5,114 nucleotides of DNA, taken from NCBI GenBank assembly GCA_026397675.1, contig JAPLUH010000104.1, forward strand, positions 1 through 5,114, in the 5' to 3' direction. A program made the translations under genes and the position numbers. Shown one piece after another: positions 1-5,114 of the stretch. The stretch is from Verrucomicrobiota bacterium. GTDB lineage: Bacteria; Verrucomicrobiota; Verrucomicrobiia; Limisphaerales; UBA9464. Under the pieces are notes generated by a model. It searched no databases, was not told the origin of the DNA, and was given only the letters and a program-made list of their open reading frames with translations. Every line of letters begins with the position of its first letter. The first letter of the stretch is position 1.

Positions 1-57
1 ACCCTCCCGATTCTGCAAAAGCTCTTTACCCCTCGCCCCCCCGAGACAAACCGGGCT

Positions 58-189
58 GCAGCGGGATAGGGCCGGAGCGAGCATTGGATCGAAGCACCCC
101 ATTCCCACAGCGCGGCAGCGCGAAACCCCACCTCCCGTACGATCCCTGCGTGTGCAGGCCCTGTCCCGCGGAGCCCACCCCCAAGAAGC
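58..189. repeat. Direct repeat copy 1 (about 132 bp) with internal inverted repeats
   Basis: This copy matches 266-396 at roughly 90% by eye, with one 1-bp and one 2-bp indel. The longest perfect block is 126-150, equal to 335-359. Inside it are three inverted repeats. GGATCG (86-91) can pair with CGATCC (140-145) as an outer stem. GCGC-ggca-GCGC (110-121) forms a small hairpin inside that stem. CCTGC-gtgt-GCAGG (145-158) forms a hairpin at the outer stem's 3' side. The core also holds the palindrome CGTACG (136-141). It could be an intergenic repeat family, a MITE-like remnant or a structured RNA element. Orientation is unknown. Confidence 0.85.
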
Positions 190-265
190 AACACACACCA
201 CGAGTCCCATCCCCCATCAGCCTTCAGCCTGTCCCCAAACAAACCAAAACCCAGACACCGAAGCC

Positions 266-396
266 GCAGCGGGACAGCGCCGAAACGAGCATCGGATCGA
301 AGCAACCAATTCCCAAAAGCGCGGCAGCGCGAAGCCCCACCTCCCGTACGATCCCTGCGAGTGCAGGCCCTGTCCCGCAGAGCCCACCCAAGAAGC
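266..396. repeat. Direct repeat copy 2 (about 131 bp) with the same inverted repeats
   Basis: This is the second copy, offset 208-209 bp from the first and separated from it by 76 bp of unrelated C-rich sequence. All the stems of copy 1 are kept: GGATCG (294-299) with CGATCC (349-354), GCGC-ggca-GCGC (319-330), and CCTGC-gagt-GCAGG (354-367). In the last hairpin the only change is in the loop (GTGT in copy 1, GAGT here), and the stem is untouched. It ends 64 bp before the first gene, so it probably lies in the 5' leader or promoter region of the two-gene unit. Confidence 0.85.
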
Positions 397-460
397 CCAC
401 CACCGTGTTGAGACTTCCCAAGCCCGCCCCAGACTGTTTGATTGCGCCTCTCTCTCCCAA

Positions 461-1402
461 ATGCGCATGAAACCGTTCCTGTGGATCCTAGCCTACGGAG
501 CCCTCTGGGCACGATGGAGCCTCGGCGCGGAAAACCCATCCACCGCACCCTCCCTGCGCACCAACGACATCATCGCCCTCATCGGCGGCGGCTCCGCTGA
601 AGCCCGAGCCCGAAGCGCCCACTGGGAAACACTCCTCATCGCAGCCCATCCCACCCACCACCTGCGAATCCTCAACCTCGCCCGCGAAGGCGACACCGTT
701 TTCAGCCAACTTCGCGAAGTCAATTATCCCAGCCCACTTCAACAAGTGGCCACCGCCAAGGCCACCGTCTGTCTCCTCGATTTCGGACAAGGCGAAGCCT
801 TCGACGGAATCGAACACCTCGAACACTTCGCAGAACGCCTCAGCCAATGGGTCCTCGACTGCCAAGCCCTGGGAACCCGCGTCCTCCTCGTCACCCCCAT
901 ACCCGTCACCCGTAGCAATCCCCCCCCGATCGAAGCCTACGCCCAACGCATCCGAGACATCGCCCGGCGCCAAAACCTGCCCATCATCGACGTCTTCGAA
1001 GCCGCACGATCCCAGAAGAACCTGTCCATCGACGGACGCAAACTCACCGAATCCGGACAAGCCCGCGTGGCCGCCAGCGCCCTCAAACCCTGGCTTCACG
1101 GACTGGTCGTCCCTCAGACCGATCCGGCCGGCCGATTCTCTGAACCCTCGTGGGAAGCACTGCGACAGGCCGCTACCGAGCGCAACGCACTGTGGAAAGG
1201 CTACAGCCGACCCACCAACTGGGCCTTTTTGGCCGGCGATCGCACCGAGCAACTCAGCAGCCGCGACCACCGCGACCCCAAGATCCGCTGGTTCCCTGCG
1301 GAAATGGAACAATTCGTCCCGCTCCTCCAAGCGGCCGACCAAAAGACCGACGCCCTCGCCGCCCGCCTGACCCGCGTCACCGCACTTGAGACCGCCCGTT
1401 GA
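461..1402 (+). CDS. Secreted SGNH/GDSL-hydrolase-like protein, probably catalytically degenerate
   Basis: The product is 313 residues. Residues 1-23 form a plausible Sec signal (MRMK, then a hydrophobic stretch, then S-L-G-A before E24). The SGNH fold follows at about 34-210. It has a strand-turn IALIGGGSAE (38-47) at block I, LNLAREGDTVF (71-81) at block II, FGQGEAF (108-114) at block III, a VLLVTPIPV strand, and DGRKLTESG (191-199) at block V. The C-terminal part, with RPTNWAFL and GDRTEQ, resembles the tail of PVC-group SGNH proteins found beside or fused to haem/dehydrogenase proteins. The usual catalytic Asn of block III and His of block V appear as Gly111 and Lys194, and the block I Ser is missing or shifted to Ser45. 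It may therefore bind a glycan or ester without cleaving it. The frame is open from 152, but the signal peptide supports ATG 461; ATG 467 is an alternative. No clear Shine-Dalgarno is visible. It lies 6 bp before the next gene, so co-transcription is likely. Confidence 0.82.
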   Translation: MRMKPFLWILAYGALWARWSLGAENPSTAPSLRTNDIIALIGGGSAEARARSAHWETLLIAAHPTHHLRILNLAREGDTVFSQLREVNYPSPLQQVATAKATVCLLDFGQGEAFDGIEHLEHFAERLSQWVLDCQALGTRVLLVTPIPVTRSNPPPIEAYAQRIRDIARRQNLPIIDVFEAARSQKNLSIDGRKLTESGQARVAASALKPWLHGLVVPQTDPAGRFSEPSWEALRQAATERNALWKGYSRPTNWAFLAGDRTEQLSSRDHRDPKIRWFPAEMEQFVPLLQAADQKTDALAARLTRVTALETAR

Positions 1403-1408
1403 TCCGCC

Positions 1409-4400
1409 ATGACTGCTCACCGCTTACACCCCGTCTCCCGCCGAGCACTTCTTCAGACTGCGGCCTTCGCAGCCCTCTGCCTGTCCGGAACCCTCTTGGC
1501 CACCCAAACACCCGCCGAAGAACTGGCTTCCTTGAACGTGGCCGAGGGCTACTCCATTAGCCTCTTCGCCAGCGAAGCCGACGGCGTAGTCAAGCCCACC
1601 CAAATCCGCTTCGACGGCGACGGTCGACTCTGGGTCACCACCACCACCAGCTATCCCCAGATCCGTCCCGGCGAAACTCCACACGATCGCATCATTGTGC
1701 TGGAAGACACCGACCATGATGGCCGAGCCGATCGGTCCACCGTGTTCGACGACCAACTCCACATGCCCCTCGGGCTGGAACTCGGCGATGGTGGCGTTTA
1801 TGTCGGAGCCGCCGACCAACTGCTCTTCCTCAAGGACACCGACGGCGACGGCAAGGCCGATGTGCGGCGCGTGATCTTCAGCGGGTTCGGAACCGGCGAC
1901 ACCCACCAGACCCTCAACTCCTTCACCTGGGGCCCCGCTGGTGAACTGATGATGAGCCAGGGCCTCCACGCCATTAGCCGCATCGAAACCCCTTGGGGCA
2001 ACGAGACGCTCCACCAGGCCGGCCTCTGGCGATTCTGGCCCCGCCGCATGAGGCTCGACCCCTTCTGGGACGGAGCCATGGGCGCCCACAATCCCTTCGG
2101 CACCACCTTCGACCGCGCCGGCCAACCCTTCGTGTTCGCCGGCAACGGCCACGGCATCGCCCACCTTACGCAGGCGATGATCCGCACCGAGCACTTCGAG
2201 GCGCATCCACCGCTGTGGAACCAAGGCCGCAAGTTCGGCGGGGCCGACATCGCCGACAACAGTCACTGGCTCCCCGAGAACCGCGGAGAGTTCGTGGCGG
2301 GCGGGTATCTTCATAACAGCGTCGAGCGATTCCGCCTCACCGCCCGCGGAGCAACCTTCCAGGTCGACCGGCTGCCGCCCCTGGTGGAATCGACTAACAC
2401 CGCCTTCCGGGTCGTCGATGTGCGCTTTGGTCCCGATGGCGCCCTGTACCTCTGCGACTGGTTCAATTCGCTCATTGGCCACTACCAAACGAGCTTCCGA
2501 CATCCCGACCGCGACAAGACCCGCGGACGCATTTGGCGCGTGTCCGCCAAGGAGCGTCCGGCCCTGCGTGCCCCTGCGCTCGAGAAGGCTCCTCTGCCCG
2601 CTCTCTTTGACGCGCTGCTTTCTTCCGAGCGCTGGAACCGGCAACTCGCTGCCCGCGTCCTCAAGGACCGACCGACCGAACCCGTGGTCGCCGGCCTCCA
2701 AAATTGGGTGCACGCCGCGCCGTCCGCAGAGGCGGGTCTCGATCGAATATACGAAGGCATTGGTGTCCTCGCCTCGCACGAAGTTCCCCATGGGGAATTC
2801 ATCGAACTCCTCTCCCACTCCAGCAATCCCGACCACCGCGCCCGCGCCGCGCGAATTACCGGTCACTGGGCCAGCCGCCTGAAGGATCCTCTGGAAGTGC
2901 TGACGCGCCTGGCTGCGGACAACGAAGCCACAGTGCGTCTGGAAGCCGTGGTCGCCTGCGCCTATGTGCCGGACGCGCGCGCCGTAGAGGTCGCTTCCAT
3001 CGCCATGGAGAATGCCACGGGTAAGCCCGAAGAAGCCCCCGTGGCCTATGCCTTCACCCAATGCGTCCACGCCCTCAAGCCGCTGTGGAAAGGCCCCTAC
3101 GCGCAAGGTTCCCTGAGCTTCGGCAACAACCAGCGCCGACGCGACGCCTTTGCCCGAGCCGATCGGAGCGCCGATACTGTGGACGAAGCGGCGACCCGAT
3201 TGCGGCGCGTCCAAGAAGTCGCTCTTCCGGCGGACACCCAAGCCTCGCTCGTCGAGTCCGTGCTGACCGCCGCTCGGCCTCAGGATATCCCCCTGCTGCT
3301 GGCCCCTCGAACCTTCACGGTCGGAACTGCCTATGATGCCGGAGCCCACGCCCGAGCCTTACTTCAGTTGGACACGCTGGGCCGGAACCTCGGACTCAAG
3401 CCCACCCAAGACGTGGGCCCGGCGCTGGGCGCGCTCCTGTCTTCGGCCCATCCCTCGATTCAGGGCGCGGCGGCTCGGCTGATCGGTCGCTGGCAAATCC
3501 GCTCATTGGAATCCGAAGTGGTCCGTCTTCTCGAATCCCAAGAGTCACCCGAGGCGGTGCGTGCTGGAGCCATCGCCGGCCTAGCCCTCTTTCCCAGTCC
3601 CGAACACACGGCTCGAATCCTCCGCACGGCGGGCCCTGAGGCGCCCACCGTCCTCAAGACCGTCGCCGCTGCGTCGCTCGCCGCCCGAGATCTCGGGGCG
3701 GCCTGCCGCTTGGCGGCCGAAGTTTTAGCCCTCGAAGCCAACACCGCAGCGATCGAAACCGTGATGACCCCGATCTTGCGGCAACCCGGCGGTTCCGGCG
3801 CTCTGGCTACAGCCCTCCAAAAAGTCCCACCCCATCCAGAATCAGCCCGGGCTCTGGCGGGATTTCTGGCCCAGGCCGGACGCCAAGTGCCCGAGCTCGC
3901 CCCGGTATTAGGACAGGTGCTCGGTCGAACCGCAGGCAACCAGACCCTCACCGAGCGGCTGGCCAGCGGCCCCGCCCGCCAAGAATTTCTGAAGACCGTC
4001 CGCGCCTCGGGTGATGCGCAGCGCGGGGCCTTGGTTTTTGCGAGGGCTGAGCTCGGCTGCACCTCCTGCCACGGCGTCGGTGCATCGCAACCGGGCCTGG
4101 GTCCGGACCTCGGATCCCTCGGCACCGCCCAAACCCCCGACTTCATCCTGCGCGCACTCCTAGAACCCCAGGTCGAAGTGAAGGAAGGGTTCATGTCCTG
4201 GAACCTGACCCTTCGCAACGGCGAGGAAATTCAAGGCCGTATCGAAAGCACCTCGCCCCAAGAAATCGTGCTGCTGGAGGCCTCCTCCCGCAGGCCCCTC
4301 CGACTGGCCCGCTCGGAGATAAACTCTCAAACTCAAGCCGGCTCCATCATGCCCGCCGGACTCGTGGATGCACTCAACGACGGCGAACTCCGAGACCTTC

Positions 4401-4435
4401 TTCGCTACCTGTCCGGCCTCGGCCGCCGGGATTGA
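1409..4435 (+). CDS. PVC-type haem-binding CxxCH protein (dehydrogenase-like beta-propeller, HEAT-like middle, cytochrome c domain)
   Basis: The product is 1008 residues. Residues 1-31 are an export signal with a Tat-like SRRALLQ (10-16) before a hydrophobic stretch. Residues about 39-378 match the PVC membrane-bound dehydrogenase-type propeller, related to sugar dehydrogenases. They carry two Ca-binding-like loops, DTDHDGRAD (100-108) and DTDGDGKAD (143-151), then AHNPFG (226-231) and RGRIWRV (372-378). Residues about 395-850 are alpha-helical with HEAT-like units, for example at 473-487, 505-520, 681-695 and 713-728. The last 145 residues are the Pirellula/Verrucomicrobium-type haem domain. 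CTSCH (884-888) provides covalent haem attachment with His888 as proximal ligand, and Met981 in SIMPAGL is the likely distal ligand. Family knowledge suggests periplasmic oxidation of a sugar or alcohol with electron transfer to the haem. The substrate is not known, and a PQQ requirement cannot be read from the sequence. Length is normal for the family, with no frameshift. ATG 1409 is 6 bp after the SGNH gene and directly precedes the signal peptide. Confidence 0.93.
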   Translation: MTAHRLHPVSRRALLQTAAFAALCLSGTLLATQTPAEELASLNVAEGYSISLFASEADGVVKPTQIRFDGDGRLWVTTTTSYPQIRPGETPHDRIIVLEDTDHDGRADRSTVFDDQLHMPLGLELGDGGVYVGAADQLLFLKDTDGDGKADVRRVIFSGFGTGDTHQTLNSFTWGPAGELMMSQGLHAISRIETPWGNETLHQAGLWRFWPRRMRLDPFWDGAMGAHNPFGTTFDRAGQPFVFAGNGHGIAHLTQAMIRTEHFEAHPPLWNQGRKFGGADIADNSHWLPENRGEFVAGGYLHNSVERFRLTARGATFQVDRLPPLVESTNTAFRVVDVRFGPDGALYLCDWFNSLIGHYQTSFRHPDRDKTRGRIWRVSAKERPALRAPALEKAPLPALFDALLSSERWNRQLAARVLKDRPTEPVVAGLQNWVHAAPSAEAGLDRIYEGIGVLASHEVPHGEFIELLSHSSNPDHRARAARITGHWASRLKDPLEVLTRLAADNEATVRLEAVVACAYVPDARAVEVASIAMENATGKPEEAPVAYAFTQCVHALKPLWKGPYAQGSLSFGNNQRRRDAFARADRSADTVDEAATRLRRVQEVALPADTQASLVESVLTAARPQDIPLLLAPRTFTVGTAYDAGAHARALLQLDTLGRNLGLKPTQDVGPALGALLSSAHPSIQGAAARLIGRWQIRSLESEVVRLLESQESPEAVRAGAIAGLALFPSPEHTARILRTAGPEAPTVLKTVAAASLAARDLGAACRLAAEVLALEANTAAIETVMTPILRQPGGSGALATALQKVPPHPESARALAGFLAQAGRQVPELAPVLGQVLGRTAGNQTLTERLASGPARQEFLKTVRASGDAQRGALVFARAELGCTSCHGVGASQPGLGPDLGSLGTAQTPDFILRALLEPQVEVKEGFMSWNLTLRNGEEIQGRIESTSPQEIVLLEASSRRPLRLARSEINSQTQAGSIMPAGLVDALNDGELRDLLRYLSGLGRRD

Positions 4436-4449
4436 TCCAATCCACCGGC
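4425..4449 (+). terminator. Bulged hairpin straddling the stop codon; possible terminator or 3'-end structure
   Basis: GCCGG (4425-4429) pairs with CCGGC (4445-4449), and GATTG (4430-4434) pairs with CAATC (4438-4442). The loop is ATC and a 2-nt bulge (CA, 4443-4444) lies on the 3' side, giving ten base pairs. The TGA stop of the haem protein (4433-4435) sits at the top of the stem. No T-run follows, so this is not a canonical intrinsic terminator. It could be an RNA 3'-end stabiliser, an aid to Rho-dependent termination, or chance in GC-rich DNA. Confidence 0.35.
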
Positions 4450-4494
4450 CGCTGAAACCCGTGGTCCGGAGCGTTGACGGATAGGAAGACCTTC

Positions 4495-4502
4495 GGGGAA
4501 GG
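4495..4502 (+). promoter_or_regulatory. Weak Shine-Dalgarno candidate for the third gene
   Basis: GGGGAAGG is the only purine-rich block near the start of the third gene. It ends 10 bases before GTG 4513, slightly long but usable spacing. The competing TTG at 4474 has GGAG (4468-4471) only 2 bases upstream, which is too close. This slightly favours GTG 4513, but the genes here show poor Shine-Dalgarno sequences generally, so the evidence is weak. Confidence 0.3.
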
Positions 4503-4512
4503 TGACGTCATC

Positions 4513-5114
4513 GTGCCCGCCCATCCGCTCATCGACCTCATCACGTCGCCGGAGCCTTCCGTGCGGAACCGCCCCCTAGAGGCATGGTCCGGGCCGGCCA
4601 CACTGGCTGAGCTGCTCGAGGCCTGCTCGGCCTTGGACCAGTTCCGCCGAGAGGCCCTGAACCTATACGAACGAGTACGTGCTCTGTTCTTCTTGTCGGC
4701 CCTCCATCGGTTCCACCTTCCGCCCAAACTCAGCACCTCAGGCCATGCGGGTTTGATTCCGTTTGCTGGCTTCGAGCATCTTCTCAACCGCCGCTTCGAA
4801 GAGGCCATCGACTGCTTTCTCGGAGAGCTCGAGACGCAGGGGCCGTCCGATGGCATCGCCTCGGCCCTGGCGGCCGCTTACCACCGACTGGCTTTTCAGA
4901 CCCTCGCCGACCAGGTCCGACGCAGTGTGCGCACCGTGCGAGGCAACCAGTGGATGTTCCGCATGGGTCATCCCGCCGATCAGCCACTGAGACTGCGACC
5001 GGAACTCTTGGAACGATCCCCAGACGGAGCCTACCCCATCCTCCGCGAGCTGACACCGGTGCGGATGGATCTCACCCACTCGGCCTGGTCCGACATTTTC
5101 TTTCTGGGCATGGA
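4513..5114 (+). CDS. Unrecognised protein, N-terminal part only (runs off the right edge)
   Basis: The frame is open from 4456 (after an in-frame TGA at 4453) to the window end with no stop, giving 200 codons from GTG 4513. No in-frame ATG occurs until 4951, so the start is non-ATG: GTG 4513 (preferred), TTG 4474 (which would add 13 residues) or GTG 4561. Third codon positions are mostly G or C, as in the neighbours. The translation looks like a real soluble, largely helical protein. It has an early LAELLEAC helix, RFEEAIDCFLGEL, an AAAYHRLAFQTLADQVRRSV helix, then NQWMFRMGHPADQPL and, near the edge, DLTHSAWSDIFFLGMD. No signal peptide or membrane span is evident, so it is probably cytoplasmic, unlike the two exported proteins upstream. 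I cannot assign a family. It starts 77 bp after the haem protein's stop with a hairpin between, so it may or may not share the transcript. Confidence 0.75.
   Translation, partial: MPAHPLIDLITSPEPSVRNRPLEAWSGPATLAELLEACSALDQFRREALNLYERVRALFFLSALHRFHLPPKLSTSGHAGLIPFAGFEHLLNRRFEEAIDCFLGELETQGPSDGIASALAAAYHRLAFQTLADQVRRSVRTVRGNQWMFRMGHPADQPLRLRPELLERSPDGAYPILRELTPVRMDLTHSAWSDIFFLGM

Larger units (their letters stand above)
1..460. other. Gene-free leader region with two repeat copies
   Basis: No open frame here reads like a natural protein. The frames present are proline, serine and basic-residue rich, and the two repeat copies differ by 1-bp and 2-bp indels, which argues against coding. Positions 1-57 are unassigned; they could be the tail of an upstream intergenic region or another repeat edge. 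The stretch between the repeats (190-265) and the stretch before the first gene (397-460) are C and A rich and poor in G on the + strand. I see no convincing sigma-70 promoter and no tRNA or rRNA. The promoter of the downstream two-gene unit presumably lies here but cannot be pinned down. Confidence 0.7.

Noticed and set aside
1..57. Third, partial copy of the repeat or tail of an upstream gene
   Set aside because: Similarity to the sequence before copy 2 is limited to a few bases near 44-57, and no frame shows a recognisable C terminus.
58..396. CRISPR array
   Set aside because: There are only two copies, each about 131 bp and imperfect, with a 76-bp gap. CRISPR repeats are about 23-47 bp, near identical and numerous, and no cas gene is present.
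408..443. Promoter with TTGAGA (408-413) as -35 box
   Set aside because: At 17-18 bp spacing the -10 position reads GACTGT, which is a poor match, so I do not call it.
152..460. N-terminal extension of the SGNH-like protein to an upstream ATG
   Set aside because: The 103 extra residues come from the repeat region, lack protein-like composition, and would bury the signal peptide.
84..470. A + strand open frame through both repeat copies
   Set aside because: The repeat copies differ by frame-breaking indels and the product is Pro, Ser and Thr-rich with no family resemblance.
488..1420. A 310-codon open frame on the - strand opposite the SGNH-like gene
   Set aside because: The translation is low-complexity (Gly, Asp, Glu, Val) and has no domain. 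The opposite frame has a signal peptide and SGNH landmarks.
1424..3349. A 641-codon open frame on the - strand opposite the haem protein
   Set aside because: It is a mirror of the + strand codon bias: glycine and valine rich, with no recognisable domain. The + strand frame has clear family motifs from end to end.
4374..5079. Overlapping - strand open frames of 160 and 113 codons (4374-4856 and 4738-5079)
   Set aside because: They are Arg and Ser-rich shadows. The + strand frame is continuously open to the window edge with better composition and the same third-position bias as its neighbours.

Overview
The window looks like a high-GC chromosome segment from a PVC-superphylum bacterium, most likely Verrucomicrobiota (Planctomycetota is the alternative). 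The main reason is the 1008-residue protein in the middle. It combines a secreted dehydrogenase-like beta-propeller, an alpha-helical HEAT-like middle and a C-terminal CxxCH haem domain, an architecture greatly expanded in those phyla. The partner gene, third-position G/C preference and weak Shine-Dalgarno signals agree with this. The assignment is by family recognition, not by a database search.

Layout, left to right. Positions 1-460 carry no convincing gene. They hold two direct copies of a roughly 131-bp repeat (58-189 and 266-396, about 90% identical by eye), each with conserved short inverted repeats, in a C-rich, G-poor background. At 461-1402 (+) is a secreted SGNH/GDSL-hydrolase-like protein whose canonical catalytic positions appear to be replaced. 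Six bases later, at 1409-4435 (+), comes the large PVC-type haem-binding CxxCH protein. A bulged hairpin (4425-4449) straddles its stop codon. From 4513 (or 4474) to the right edge runs the start of a third + strand gene, cut off by the window, which I do not recognise.

The first two genes are almost certainly co-transcribed. Both products are predicted to be exported, and SGNH-like and PVC-type haem/dehydrogenase modules are commonly neighbours or fused in these phyla. A reasonable inference is an extracytoplasmic module for carbohydrate or alcohol oxidation, with electrons passing to the C-terminal c-type haem. The substrate cannot be read from the sequence. The third gene looks cytoplasmic and may be unrelated.

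The most interesting points are the structured tandem repeat ahead of the operon, the apparently dead SGNH active site retained next to the redox protein, and a Tat-like signal on a protein that also carries a c-type haem site. I did not find a clear, wholly new system.
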